DNA of 64,000 nt from Vibrio sp. J1-1 (GCF_021728395.1 NZ_JAKKCM010000004.1:1-64000), one strand, 5' to 3'; shown: positions 25,159 to 34,292, counted from the first letter of the stretch. The notes: generated by a model not told the origin, from the sequence alone. Translations and numbers: made by a program.

Positions 25159-26224
25159 CGTTCAGTACTCCTCGGCGAATTTGGTCTTCTTCAATCGATT
25201 CAAATAACGCTTTGAAGTTACCTTCACCAAAACCTTCGTTACCTTTGCGCTGAATGATTTCGAAGAACACCGGACCAATTACGGTTTGCGTAAAGATTTG
25301 CAGCAAAATACCGTCTTTTGTTGGTGCGCCATCAATAAGGATCTGCAACTCACGAAGTTTATTCACATCTTCTCCGTGTCCTTCAACACGCTGGTCAACT
25401 TTCTCGTAGTACGTGTCTGGGGTTGGCATAAAGTCCATACCACGGTCGCGCAACGTTTGAACGGTTTGATAGATGTCATCGGTTGTCAGAGCAATATGCT
25501 GGATGCCTTCGCCATTGTATTCGCGAATAAACTCTTCGATTTGCGATTTATCATCAGAGGATTCATTGATCGGAATTCGGATCTTGCCACAAGGTGCGGT
25601 CATCGCACGGCTCACAAGACCAGTAAGCTTACCTTCAATGTCGAAATAACGAATTTCACGGAAGTTACCGATACGTTCATAGAAACCAGACCACACATCC
25701 ATGTTGCCTTGTTTAACGTTGTGCGTCAGATGGTCGATTTCGTAAAGACCCACATCGGATTTAGCTAAGCGTTCTTCCGCATCATCATAAAAACGGAAGT
25801 CGACATCATAAATACTTTGTTTACCGTATCGGTCGACAAAATAGAGCAAGCTCTCACCAATACCGTAAATACCTGGAATACTAAGCTCCATCGGTCCAAT
25901 TTCAGTTTTGTACTCTGTACCACCATTTTGTATTGCGTGCTCTAGCGCCGCCGTTGCATCTTTTACGCGAAAAGCCATACCACACACTGACGGGCCGTGT
26001 ACTTTCGCAAACGCTTCAGCTTGACTATGAGGCTGCGCATTGACGATAAAACTGATGTCACCTTGACGATATAACCATGCTTCTTTCGAGCGGTGCTTCG
26101 CGATCTCTGCAAAGCCTAACGATACAAACAGTGCTTTCAGTTGTTCGATGCCTTTACTGTCTGCAGCCGTGTACTCAACAAACTCAAATCCGTCTGTACC
26201 TAATGGGTTGTATGCGTCCACCAT
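25151..26224 (-). CDS. hpd: 4-hydroxyphenylpyruvate dioxygenase
   Basis: A 357-residue two-domain glyoxalase-fold enzyme. The first His ligand is in LYEIDHLTHNV (~160), the second in GEGIQHIALTTDDI (~240) and the Glu in GPVFFEIIQRKGNEGFGEGNF (~320). It converts 4-hydroxyphenylpyruvate to homogentisate. It is the first gene of the tyrosine operon. The Vibrio homologue is known as VllY/legiolysin-like, linked to pigment and hemolysis phenotypes. Confidence 0.94.
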   Translation of the reverse strand: MVDAYNPLGTDGFEFVEYTAADSKGIEQLKALFVSLGFAEIAKHRSKEAWLYRQGDISFIVNAQPHSQAEAFAKVHGPSVCGMAFRVKDATAALEHAIQNGGTEYKTEIGPMELSIPGIYGIGESLLYFVDRYGKQSIYDVDFRFYDDAEERLAKSDVGLYEIDHLTHNVKQGNMDVWSGFYERIGNFREIRYFDIEGKLTGLVSRAMTAPCGKIRIPINESSDDKSQIEEFIREYNGEGIQHIALTTDDIYQTVQTLRDRGMDFMPTPDTYYEKVDQRVEGHGEDVNKLRELQILIDGAPTKDGILLQIFTQTVIGPVFFEIIQRKGNEGFGEGNFKALFESIEEDQIRRGVLNDA

Positions 26225-26712
26225 GACTTTCTCCTTGCGTCATTAATTTGTTTACAGCGTTACTAATCTATTTTTCTAACTTGGCGCAGGTGGATGAAAA
26301 TTGGAATACATCAACAAAAATCTCTGTTTTTTGGTTTTTAACCCACAAATGTAAAATATTTGTTACGGGTAAATTTTATTCAATAACCACTCATTAGAAA
26401 TGCATATAACTCTATTATTTTCAATGATTTACAGAAATCATATGGAATTTTCTCGAAACGAACTTATGTAAACAGATTGTTACCATGGTGATATTTATTG
26501 GCAGTATGGTGATGTTTTAAACAAATCATTCACTTATAGATTAAAGCAGCGTGCTCAGCACGTCTGGTTATAATTGTGTCATCCTCCCCACTTTCTTGAT
26601 TCATCTCAGTATCCCTCGCTCTCCAGTATGTAATAACAATGATTCTGTTCTGTTTTGAGGACGTGTTCTAACTCCTCGTTTGCACCCTCGCCCTACATGA
26701 TGAGACATCCAA
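26225..26712. other. Divergent promoter region between hpd and the M20 peptidase gene
   Basis: This AT-rich 488-bp stretch separates the divergent hpd and peptidase genes. No open frame, RNA gene or strong repeat is seen. Promoters of both units should lie here, but I cannot assign boxes confidently. Confidence 0.4.
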
Positions 26713-27819
26713 ATGACACAAATTAATCAAGAACGTCTAGTTGAACACTTCTGCCAATTGGTTCGAATTGACAGCGAATCGATGAATGAAAAGCAAATTG
26801 CAGAAACTCTGGCTGAACAACTGGGTGAGTTAGGCTTTACCGTTCACAAGCTTCCTGTTCCAGAGCATATTTCAAATGGCTTCAACGTATATGCTCGTTT
26901 GGAAGGCAAAAAAGAAGGGTCTATCCTGATGAGTTGCCATATGGACACAGTCACTCCGGGTGTCGGTATTGAGCCAATCATTGAAGACGGCATTATTCGT
27001 TCAAAAGGCAACACTATCCTTGGCGGTGATGACAAATCTGGTATCGCCGCAATTATGGAAGCCGTACGCTGCATTCAAGCGGAAAATCTCGCGTATAAAA
27101 CGTTAGAGCTTGCTTTCACCGTGCATGAAGAAGGCGGTCTGTTTGGCTCTGAGCACTTCGACATGAGCCATGTAACATCAAAAGACGCGATTGTGCTGGA
27201 TACTGGCGGCCCAATCGGAACGATCGTGACAGCGGCTCCGGGCCAGCAAAAGATCGTTGCGACAATCAAAGGCCGCCCGGCGCACGCAGGCCTTGCGCCA
27301 GAAGAAGGCATCAGCGCAATCATGGTTGCGGCAGATGCAATCAATCAGATGAAACTCCTTCGTATCGACGAAGAAACTACGGCTAACATCGGTATGGTAA
27401 ATGGTGGTCAGGCGACCAACATTGTTATGCCTGAGCTAAAAATTGTGGCCGAAGCGCGCTCGCTAAATGGCGACAAATTGGATGCACAAGTCAACCACAT
27501 GATCTCGACCTTTGAGTCTGTTGCAGAAAAACACGGTGCAGAAGTCGACATCGAATCTAAACGTGCATACGATGCGTTTGTTATTGAAGAAGACAATGCA
27601 CACGTTACTGATATCAAAGCAGCATTCGCGGATATGGGCATCGAAGCGTTTACCAAAGGCACGGGTGGCGGTAGCGATGCGAACAACTTCAACAAGAAAG
27701 GCCTGACAACCGTTAACCTTTCGACTGGGATGGCAAAAGTACATACCACGGAAGAGTACATCGCCGTTGACGATATGGTGAAAATCACTCAGTTCATCAA
27801 GCACTACCTGCTGAAATAA
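26713..27819 (+). CDS. M20-family metallopeptidase (peptidase T-like)
   Basis: A 368-residue M20 enzyme. Zinc-site residues are visible in SCHMDTV (~76-82), GGDDKSGIAA (~102-111), VHEEGGLFG (~136-144), LDTGG and a final KVHTTEEY. The lid domain lies between ~180 and 290 (GRPAHAGLAPEEG). It resembles the PepT-like/YqjE aminotripeptidase group, which is thought to trim short peptides in the cytosol. It is a single gene ending in a strong terminator. Confidence 0.88.
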   Translation: MTQINQERLVEHFCQLVRIDSESMNEKQIAETLAEQLGELGFTVHKLPVPEHISNGFNVYARLEGKKEGSILMSCHMDTVTPGVGIEPIIEDGIIRSKGNTILGGDDKSGIAAIMEAVRCIQAENLAYKTLELAFTVHEEGGLFGSEHFDMSHVTSKDAIVLDTGGPIGTIVTAAPGQQKIVATIKGRPAHAGLAPEEGISAIMVAADAINQMKLLRIDEETTANIGMVNGGQATNIVMPELKIVAEARSLNGDKLDAQVNHMISTFESVAEKHGAEVDIESKRAYDAFVIEEDNAHVTDIKAAFADMGIEAFTKGTGGGSDANNFNKKGLTTVNLSTGMAKVHTTEEYIAVDDMVKITQFIKHYLLK

Positions 27820-27866
27820 TCGAAAACAGAGATATCGTCTCTTACTGGCGATACTGGTTGGATATA

Positions 27867-27897
27867 AAGGCTCTCGCTTTCGTCGAGGGCCTTTTTT
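27867..27897 (+). terminator. Rho-independent terminator after the peptidase gene
   Basis: AAGGCTCTCG pairs with CGAGGGCCTT across a seven-base loop, followed by TTTTATT, 47 bases after the stop codon. Confidence 0.88.
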
Positions 27898-28001
27898 ATT
27901 CAGAATCCAAAACACTCACATCGTTCAAAAGCTGCGTTTTATGGACGAATGCCATCACGCCACGCTAAAATGCGCTACTTTTGATAACTTCGTAAAACTC
28001 T

Positions 28002-28439
28002 ATGACCGACGCTGATATCGAGCTTCAACACATTTGGCTGGAAGTTCAGGCAGAACGCTGGCAAAACATCCCTCGCTTCCTTTTTAGTTATTACTGTTAC
28101 AAACACAACCTCGTCAGCAAGACAAATAAGCCTTGTTGGGAAACTGCGCGTAACAAACTACCTGCATCGAATACTATTCAAGCGCGCAAAAACAGTGTGA
28201 TTGAGCCTCTTGTTCCCGAAGATGCTGTGGTTGGTTTGCTAAAGACGCTGAGTAAAGATGGAGAAATGTCTTTCAACGCTGTAGCGAAAACACTAGAAAC
28301 GTTTTTGCACTACGTAGTGATAGCTAAACAAGAGCAAGCGAAGCTCAGGCCTAATATGCCAACAAGCTGGTATCAGGAAAATGAGAAGCCGTTAAAGGCT
28401 CGTTTTGATCTTGCAGGTATTTCAATCAAGGGCCGCTGA
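28002..28439 (+). CDS. Conserved-looking hypothetical protein
   Basis: A 145-residue soluble protein rich in Lys, Glu and aromatic residues (IWLEVQAERWQNIPRFLFSYYCYKHN). I do not recognise a domain. Coding character is good and a bidirectional terminator follows, so it is probably a real gene. No obvious Shine-Dalgarno precedes the ATG, and the upstream base context is weak. Confidence 0.65.
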   Translation: MTDADIELQHIWLEVQAERWQNIPRFLFSYYCYKHNLVSKTNKPCWETARNKLPASNTIQARKNSVIEPLVPEDAVVGLLKTLSKDGEMSFNAVAKTLETFLHYVVIAKQEQAKLRPNMPTSWYQENEKPLKARFDLAGISIKGR

Positions 28440-28509
28440 GCTCTATAAATAAGCTAGCGAGAGACTTAGTCACCTATTCACTTTTAGTAAATGAGTAGCG
28501 CGAAGTAAA

Positions 28510-28545
28510 AAGCCGAAGTGAATCTAGAAAGACTCATTTCGGCTT
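28510..28545. terminator. Bidirectional terminator between convergent genes
   Basis: AAGCCGAAGTGA pairs with TCATTTCGGCTT (one G-T pair), with T-rich and A-rich flanks. It lies between the hypothetical gene on the plus strand and the binding-protein gene on the minus strand, serving both. Confidence 0.85.
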
Positions 28546-28566
28546 AATAAATATTAGTGCTTTAGA

Positions 28567-29649
28567 TTAAAGCCCAGTCATAAACGTGCCAACTGGTTTA
28601 ATCGGCAGGTACTTTTCATAAAAGTTGTCGTAAGCCGCTTCTGGATTTAAATCGCTGAACACATCTGGGTACAGGATTTTGGCATAAAACTGTATCAACG
28701 CACCGTCAATGATCGTACGGCAAGCACCGTGGTAAGCCGCGTACATACGGTTGTTTTGTACCGCAGAAATTGACGACCAGCCAGTGCGATTTTTAAAGCC
28801 CGCTAATCTCTCTTTTGCCAATGATTCGTCAATACCTTCGCCCATGATCATCGAATCATCCGCACTGCCAGACTCGTAGCCAGTCATTACGATAACATCA
28901 GGGTTTGCAGCAATGATCTGTTCTGGGTTTAGTTTACCCCACCACTCAACGAACGGTGCAGAAATATTGTCACCGCCTGCTATTGTCGCAATAGCGCCCC
29001 ACATGTTCTTACCGAACGTGTAGCCAACGTCACTAACACCAGAAGCGCCGTATTCAGTGTAAACTTTTGGTTTATCCAGATTTGCTTTTGCTAATCGCTC
29101 ACTGATCATCTCAACCTTCTGTTTGTATTCGTTTGCGATCGTTTGTGCACGCTCTTGCTGGCCCGTGATTTCGCCAATTAGCTTAGTCGTCTGAACGTGG
29201 CGCTCTACCGTTTGAGCGTTGTAGTCCACCACTACAACCGCAATACCTGCACTCTTCATGCGTTCAACGTCAGACTCCAGCGCTTTGAACTGCCAATCCG
29301 CCAGCATGACTACATCAGGACTCAGACTTATTACCTTCTCAACGGAAAACGCGTTGGTATCCACACGACCAATTTCTGGAATTTCATCAAGTGAAGGTCG
29401 ATGCGTCACATACGCCTGCCAACTGGCTGAACGAGCCTGCCAAATGTACTTAGACATGCCGACCACATTGTCATACGCCGCTTCAGTACCGATCGCCATG
29501 TAATCTTCTGGGTAAAACCCGACTACCACTCTTTTCGCTGGCGAATCAAACGTCACCTCACGTCCTAATACGTCTGTGACGGTAGTTTGCTCGGCAAAAG
29601 ACAACGTGCTGACGCATACAGCAGCAAGCGCGAATAAGTGTTTCAACAT
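28567..29649 (-). CDS. Periplasmic binding protein of an iron-siderophore-type ABC importer
   Basis: A 360-residue exported protein of the FecB/BtuF class-III binding-protein family. The signal peptide spans ~1-19 (LAAVCVSTLSFA). The mature part begins TTVTDVLGREVTFDSPAKRVVV, the usual family opening, and contains LSPDVVMLADWQ and PEQIIAANPDVIVMTGY. The ATG at 29649 has AAGGA upstream; the TTG one codon before it was not chosen. It is divergent from the permease and ATPase genes, with a Fur-like site between. The ligand is probably a ferric complex, although related proteins bind cobalamin or heme. Confidence 0.88.
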   Translation of the reverse strand: MLKHLFALAAVCVSTLSFAEQTTVTDVLGREVTFDSPAKRVVVGFYPEDYMAIGTEAAYDNVVGMSKYIWQARSASWQAYVTHRPSLDEIPEIGRVDTNAFSVEKVISLSPDVVMLADWQFKALESDVERMKSAGIAVVVVDYNAQTVERHVQTTKLIGEITGQQERAQTIANEYKQKVEMISERLAKANLDKPKVYTEYGASGVSDVGYTFGKNMWGAIATIAGGDNISAPFVEWWGKLNPEQIIAANPDVIVMTGYESGSADDSMIMGEGIDESLAKERLAGFKNRTGWSSISAVQNNRMYAAYHGACRTIIDGALIQFYAKILYPDVFSDLNPEAAYDNFYEKYLPIKPVGTFMTGL

Positions 29650-29726
29650 CAAGAAGGTTCCTTTTTATTCTATAATCCAGACGGACAATTTCCGCCCTCG
29701 CAGCGTATATTAATTCTTTTACTAAC

Positions 29727-29745
29727 GATAATGCAACTAACTATC
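29727..29745. promoter_or_regulatory. Possible Fur box
   Basis: GATAATGCAACTAACTATC is a partly palindromic 19-mer similar to the Fur consensus, placed between the divergent binding-protein and permease genes. The match is imperfect in the centre, so iron control is likely but not certain. Confidence 0.5.
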
Positions 29746-29828
29746 ATTAATGCTAATATTGCGAACTTATCACGAGCTCTGTAGGCCTCTCTACTGGTCG
29801 TAACTAAATAATAATTAGGTAGTAAGTC

Positions 29829-30881
29829 GTGCAATCTGCAGTTTTAGAACAACTCATCCAGCAGCAACGTAAGAGTGAAAAGCGTCGAATTTTGGTTATC
29901 GGTGCTTTCAGCATACTCATTCTGACAACCTTCATTCTGGACATCATGACGGGGCCATCTTTATTAGATGCAACCAAAGTTCTTCATTCTCTTTTTCAGT
30001 TTCTTGGCTTGCCATATCAAGTTGAGCCCTCAACTCAAATCATTGTGACTGAGCTAAGGCTTCCCATTGCAATCATGGCTATCATTGTGGGTGGCGCGCT
30101 CGGTATGGGCGGCGCAGAGATGCAAACCTTGCTCAATAATACAATGGCCAGTCCGTACACCTTGGGTATGGCGGCTGCCGCTGGCTTTGGTGCTGCGATT
30201 ACCCTGTATATGGGGTCGTTCGGCTTAAGCAGCTATTACGCAGTACCTATGGGCGCATTCTTATGCTGTATGCTCTCGGCGTGTTTTCTTTTCTCGTTAG
30301 CGTCGGCGCGTCATATTAGCTCTGGACAACTCATTCTAGCGGGTATTGCCCTGCTGTTCTTGTTCCAGTCACTCTTGTCTCTGGTTCAGTTTGTTTCCTC
30401 TCCAGAGCTTAGTCAGCAGATCCTGTTTTGGCTGTTTGGTAGTTTGACGAAAGCAACCTGGAACACCGTCGCGATTACCTCTGCTGTCGTTCTCGCCGGT
30501 GGCGTTTTATTACTTAAAGATGCGTGGAAGCTTACTGCTCTTAGACTGGGTGAAGAACGAGCGAAAAGTGTCGGCGTGAACATCACTCGCTTGCGTCTAA
30601 AAACGCTGTTTATCGTCGCAGTCATCACAGCCACTGTCACCAGTTTCGTTGGGATAATCGGATTTGTAGGCATCGTTGCACCAAACATGGCCAAATCGTT
30701 GGTAGGTGAAGATCAGCGCTTCTTCTTACCACTCTCCTTCTTGATCGGTGCTTTCTTGCTTTCTGGCGCTTCAGTACTGTCAAAAATCATCGTCCCGGGT
30801 GTGTTATTCCCTATCGGTATCGTTACGGCTATCATCGGCGTGCCATTCTTCTTCTGGTTGATTTTAGCGAAGCGAGGTTAA
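29829..30881 (+). CDS. FecCD-family ABC permease
   Basis: A 350-residue protein with about ten transmembrane segments. Typical FecCD features are VTELRLPIAIMAIIVGGALGMGGAEMQTL (~76-104), TLGMAAAAGFGAAI, LRLGEERAKSVGV (coupling helix region) and GFVGIVAPNMAKSLVGEDQRFFLP. It starts with GTG at 29829. It works with the ATPase gene 2 bases downstream and the divergent binding protein. Confidence 0.93.
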   Translation: MQSAVLEQLIQQQRKSEKRRILVIGAFSILILTTFILDIMTGPSLLDATKVLHSLFQFLGLPYQVEPSTQIIVTELRLPIAIMAIIVGGALGMGGAEMQTLLNNTMASPYTLGMAAAAGFGAAITLYMGSFGLSSYYAVPMGAFLCCMLSACFLFSLASARHISSGQLILAGIALLFLFQSLLSLVQFVSSPELSQQILFWLFGSLTKATWNTVAITSAVVLAGGVLLLKDAWKLTALRLGEERAKSVGVNITRLRLKTLFIVAVITATVTSFVGIIGFVGIVAPNMAKSLVGEDQRFFLPLSFLIGAFLLSGASVLSKIIVPGVLFPIGIVTAIIGVPFFFWLILAKRG

Positions 30882-30883
30882 CA

Positions 30884-31651
30884 ATGCTGGTAGCAAATAA
30901 CGTAAATATTCAGATTGAGACTCTTACCCTTGCCAATAACTTCAATTTTAAACTGGAGCCGGGTCAGGTAACGGCCGTTCTTGGGCCAAATGGTGCGGGG
31001 AAAAGCACCCTACTTAAAGCCATTTTTGGCGATGTAAATATGGCGAGTGGTTCCATTTCTCATTACGGTGATGAACTGGATAGTAAGTCTCTCTCTTCAT
31101 GGCGCGCTAAGTTTGGTTACATGCCACAGGACATCGGCTTACAGGTTAGTTTGACCGTCATTGAAGTGGTTTTGATGGGTCGGTTAGACAGCCTGAGCTT
31201 GCGCATTGATGACAAGCTACTTGGTGAAGGCTTGCAGATACTAAACAGTATCGGTATGGCGCATTTGGCCAACCGCAACGTTAGCTCTCTGAGTGGTGGT
31301 CAGCGTCAAATGATCCTGTTTGCACAAGCCATCATGCGAAACCCACAAATCATGCTGCTTGATGAACCCGTCAGTGCGCTCGATCTTCATCACCAACATG
31401 TGTTGCTCAATCACCTCGTTACTCAAACTCGCGCTGAGAAATACGTCAGCATTATGGTACTCCATGATCTCAACCTCGCCGCTCAGTACGCCGATAATCT
31501 ATTAGTGATAAAACAGGGTGAACTGGTCAGTGTAGGTGCACCAAAAGACGTCCTGACCACAGAGTTAGTGAAAGACATTTATCAAGTGGAAGCGAATGTT
31601 CACCATGATGATGACGGCGTGCCATTCGTTAGAACGATGAAGGCCAGTTAG
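30884..31651 (+). CDS. ABC importer ATPase (FepC/FecE type)
   Basis: A 255-residue ATPase with Walker A GPNGAGKST (~35-43), Q-loop MPQDI, signature LSGGQRQM (~135-142), Walker B IMLLDEPVSALD (~155-166) and the H-loop His in VLHDLN. It energises uptake through the FecCD permease. After its stop codon the first attC cassette region begins within ~70 bases. Confidence 0.94.
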   Translation: MLVANNVNIQIETLTLANNFNFKLEPGQVTAVLGPNGAGKSTLLKAIFGDVNMASGSISHYGDELDSKSLSSWRAKFGYMPQDIGLQVSLTVIEVVLMGRLDSLSLRIDDKLLGEGLQILNSIGMAHLANRNVSSLSGGQRQMILFAQAIMRNPQIMLLDEPVSALDLHHQHVLLNHLVTQTRAEKYVSIMVLHDLNLAAQYADNLLVIKQGELVSVGAPKDVLTTELVKDIYQVEANVHHDDDGVPFVRTMKAS

Positions 31652-31722
31652 ACAACTTGCTTCCCAAGCTCTCACCATTGGCCTCGATGTTTAACTTGTG
31701 CGCTAAGATTGAAACTTCACAA

Positions 31723-31956
31723 TTAATTTTCAATTGTCTTATGACCACAGCGTTCACAAATCGTATGGCGAGAAAACTCATCCATTGAGGCCAAAAATGG
31801 GCCTACTGCCCAACCTTTTATTAGGCCAGCGATAAATTCTTTGTATTTTCGGTGTATCGACCCAGAGAAAGGGCTAGGTTTTCTGACCAATACAGTAATA
31901 TGTTTAGATTTGGTACGACAAGCCGCACATTCGTAACTGTCTATCTGATAATGCAT
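31723..31956 (-). CDS. Small Zn-ribbon-like cassette protein
   Basis: A 77-residue protein with two CxxC pairs, CAAC near the N terminus and CERCGH near the C terminus, which could bind one zinc. I recognise no family. AGGAGG lies 7 bases before the ATG. It is the leftmost cassette gene of the first cluster, with an attC on its upstream side. No complete attC is visible on its downstream side towards the ABC ATPase gene, so the block edge lies here. Confidence 0.68.
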   Translation of the reverse strand: MHYQIDSYECAACRTKSKHITVLVRKPSPFSGSIHRKYKEFIAGLIKGWAVGPFLASMDEFSRHTICERCGHKTIEN

Positions 31957-31973
31957 TAACTTTCCTCCTGCAT

Positions 31974-32092
31974 ACTAACGCCTTGTTAAGGCGTTAGTAA
32001 CGCAAGTAACCTCAACCACTACACCATAATCTCGAAACCTTGACCCAAGCAAGAAATGCCAAACGTTTTGAATCGGTATAAAGCGTTTATTC
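31974..32092 (-). repeat. attC site (Vibrio integron repeat type)
   Basis: Read on the minus strand, it opens after the DUF2059 stop with AATAAACGCTTTATACCGAT, continues with AAAACGTTTGGCATT and ends with GCCTTAACAAGGCGTTAG before the next gene. This order matches the VPR/VCR-type attC. The arms can pair as in folded attC sites. Confidence 0.75.
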
Positions 32093-32100
32093 TGCGACGC

Positions 32101-32580
32101 CTATTTTGCTTTATGCTTTTCTAAAAAAGGGGTCAATTTCTCAATAAGTTGTGGTTGAGCACGCTCAGCTTCTTGCATCCCCAATTGGGCGCCTGCTTGC
32201 ATCAATGCAGGAGCTTTTTCTACAAACTTCTGACCTGCAGTTGTCGAGTAGAACTCTGTCATTAATTCAATTTCTTGTTGGTTGAAAGTTTGAGCATAAA
32301 GCGAAGCTAGTTCATCTATGATCTTTTGGCGATCAAGATCATTGATGAACCAATCTCTATAAATGTTAACGAGCTCCTCCTTCTCAGCGTTATTCAACTG
32401 AAGGTTATTCGCTAATTGTTCAATTACTGGTGCCATTGCTTCAAAGCCACCAGTAAGTTGTTCCTCAGCTTTCATCACCTCTAGCAAACGTTCGGCTGGA
32501 ACCTGTTTATCAGCAGCCATTGCACCAAATGGGCTAGCGACAAGTAAAGCTACCACTACAAACTTGCGTAAATTTTTCAT
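32101..32580 (-). CDS. DUF2059 exported protein (cassette gene)
   Basis: A 159-residue protein with a signal peptide (~1-22, ending GAMA). The DUF2059 body includes LMTEFYSTTAGQKFVEKAPALM (~104-125), the usual family motif. The family is periplasmic and of unknown role. attC sites lie on both sides, so it is a cassette gene. Its own leader shows only a weak Shine-Dalgarno (AGAG). Confidence 0.85.
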   Translation of the reverse strand: MKNLRKFVVVALLVASPFGAMAADKQVPAERLLEVMKAEEQLTGGFEAMAPVIEQLANNLQLNNAEKEELVNIYRDWFINDLDRQKIIDELASLYAQTFNQQEIELMTEFYSTTAGQKFVEKAPALMQAGAQLGMQEAERAQPQLIEKLTPFLEKHKAK

Positions 32581-32598
32581 TTTAACTCTCTAGTTTTT

Positions 32599-32678
32599 TA
32601 ACATTCTGTTAAGGGATGAGCAGCGCAAAGCAAAAAGGCCACGCGTTGCGAATCAATTTTATGCGCTTTGTTATAAGC
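32599..32678 (-). repeat. attC site (short)
   Basis: On the minus strand, TTATAACAAAGCGCATAAAA is followed by GATTCGCAACGCGTGGC and closes with CCCTTAACAGAATGTTAA. It overlaps the stop codon of the APH-like gene, which is common for cassettes. Confidence 0.78.
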
Positions 32679-33459
32679 ATTCGTCACACATCAATACGTC
32701 TGAAATGTGGTGTGAATTATTTTCCAAATATTCGATATCAGCTAAATACGCCAAGTGATGGCCATCTTTAATATTTGCGATAAAAGCTTCATTTCCTTTA
32801 CTCGCTTCATTACGCATATGATCGACCAACGCTTGGACTCGGTGGCACATATCAGTAACAAGAGAAATTCGTTCCGCTTTACTCAAACCATAAGCATCAC
32901 AAAACTGCTTTGCCCTAATCGACTGCGAATATAGATCCCCCATTGCATCGTATTTATCTGTTTTGAATGGAGCCCAACAATAAAGTGCGTAAGCAATATC
33001 CCAATTCCTTGGAGCCGGGTGAGCAGTGTCAAAGTCAATTACCCCTACGACTTTGGAACCAACCAAAGCAACATTATATGGCGCATAGTCACCATGGCAG
33101 ATAACCTCCATCGGTTCTCTACATGGGAGCATCCAAGTTAAAATTTCCGCTGAATTTTCTGATATAAATGAGCAAGACGCATCGTGATACTGACGTAATA
33201 ACTGACCAGCTGAAACTAAAGCTTCTGTGGTTGCGATATTACCTGTCAAAGGATAATTGAAAACGTCTCCCTCAACGTATGACAGAATTTCATTGCCATT
33301 GTTGTCAAAGCCGAAAGGTTTTGGGGCAGAAGTAAAGCCTTTATTGGCGATATGTAATAGCAACTTTTGAACGGTTTCAGACCATTTACCACTTGGGCGA
33401 GACACCTTGTCCCCTAAGCGATAAATTGCATTTTCTCGTCCGCCATGCAGTTGTTCCAT
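32671..33459 (-). CDS. APH-family phosphotransferase (cassette gene)
   Basis: A 262-residue kinase-fold protein. The catalytic loop ICHGDYAPYNVALV (~119-132) has the Brenner motif Asp and Asn, and GVIDFDTAHPAPRNWDIAYAL (~138-158) has the Mg-binding Asp. The N-lobe is short. Such proteins phosphorylate aminoglycosides, macrolides, choline or other small hydroxyl compounds. The substrate cannot be assigned. It lies in an attC-flanked cassette, so a resistance or detoxification role is possible but unproved. Confidence 0.82.
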   Translation of the reverse strand: MEQLHGGRENAIYRLGDKVSRPSGKWSETVQKLLLHIANKGFTSAPKPFGFDNNGNEILSYVEGDVFNYPLTGNIATTEALVSAGQLLRQYHDASCSFISENSAEILTWMLPCREPMEVICHGDYAPYNVALVGSKVVGVIDFDTAHPAPRNWDIAYALYCWAPFKTDKYDAMGDLYSQSIRAKQFCDAYGLSKAERISLVTDMCHRVQALVDHMRNEASKGNEAFIANIKDGHHLAYLADIEYLENNSHHISDVLMCDECL

Positions 33460-33485
33460 TTAATTCCTTATATATATTTTACTTG

Positions 33486-33548
33486 TAGCCAAACGCCTCG
33501 TAAGTACATCATCATGTGCGTACTTTTTTGGTTTGCGAGTTACTGTTC
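33486..33548 (-). repeat. Probable short attC site
   Basis: A ~60-bp segment between two cassette genes. On the minus strand GTAACTCGCAAACC lies at one end and GAGGCGTTTGGCTAC at the other, with a partly pairing middle (AAGTAC / GTACTT). Size and position fit a short attC, but the core is imperfect. Confidence 0.5.
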
Positions 33549-33800
33549 AACCACGCCAACTTTCGATTCTTGCTCGGGTTTTGACCACTTGATAATTGCT
33601 CTTAGGTTCATTGAGAAAAAGATGATATTTGCAATAATCATGGCAACACTGCCTGTAAGGTAGCCAACCGCGACCCAACTCGTATTTCCGCACATCATTA
33701 GAATGAAGCCAATTTTGTTCTTATTCCCGATCTGCCAAATTGCGAGAAATGTAAGCACCATAGCAATCCAGTCGATCCCATAGTACTGAAAGTATTTCAT
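33540..33800 (-). CDS. Small membrane protein (cassette gene)
   Basis: An 86-residue protein with three hydrophobic segments (about 12-24, 29-50, 50-68), including IGFILMMCGNTSWVAVGYLTGS. It resembles short PnuC/PQ-loop-like membrane proteins seen in many genomes, but no function follows. A cytoplasmic tail (KPEQESKVGVVEQ) ends it. It lies between attC-like sites. Confidence 0.7.
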   Translation of the reverse strand: MKYFQYYGIDWIAMVLTFLAIWQIGNKNKIGFILMMCGNTSWVAVGYLTGSVAMIIANIIFFSMNLRAIIKWSKPEQESKVGVVEQ

Positions 33801-33837
33801 TTTTCCTCCTGGTCTATAGCGCCGTGTTAAGTGGTTT
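33801..33837 (-). repeat. Truncated attC (right half only)
   Basis: On the minus strand ACCACTTAACACGGCGCTATAG resembles the CACTTAATGCGGCGTTATG end of a VPR-type attC with T changed to C in the core. The opposite arm is missing because the GNAT frame runs into it. The two neighbouring cassettes may therefore be permanently fused. Confidence 0.55.
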
Positions 33838-34263
33838 TCAGAAGCTCAAACACATTGTTCGTTCTGGTTGTCCAGTATGTTCATCTAGTTGTTCGCTGAC
33901 CACTTTGAACCCCTGAGACAAATAAAACTGACAACTAGCTTGGTTTTCCTTGTATACGGACAGACTTAATACCGTTCTCTGCGCTTTAGCATGGCTCAAC
34001 AACTGCTTACCAATGCCTTTACCTTGACGTTCGGGAGCAACAAATATGGCAGCCAAGTTATTTTCATACAACGCATAAAAACCAACTACTTTAGACTCAA
34101 CTTCATAAACGTAGGTCTCTGAGGATGGGATATAGATATTACGCATGTTATCGAGTTGAGATTCCCAGAACTCTGCTGAAACGAAATTATGGGCTTGAAC
34201 TGAAGCGTTAAGCCAAATTTAAAGAACTGAATCTAAGTCATTTTCGTTGTACTTTCGTATCAT
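33838..34263 (-). pseudogene. GNAT N-acetyltransferase with an early nonsense codon (cassette gene)
   Basis: Read from the ATG at 34263 the protein would be ~141 residues, a complete GNAT. It starts MIRKYNENDLDSVL, hits TAA at codon 15 (34219-34221), then resumes IWLNASVQAHNFV in the same frame. Related proteins usually have Lys at this place, so AAA to TAA is the simplest change. The acetyl-CoA loop AAIFVAPERQGKGIGKQLL is intact. Translation could restart at the ATG at 34146, giving a 102-residue product that lacks the first strand and helices; such a protein is probably inactive. Confidence 0.82.
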
Positions 34264-34292
34264 TTTTAAACTCTAGACAATCAAATTTATTG

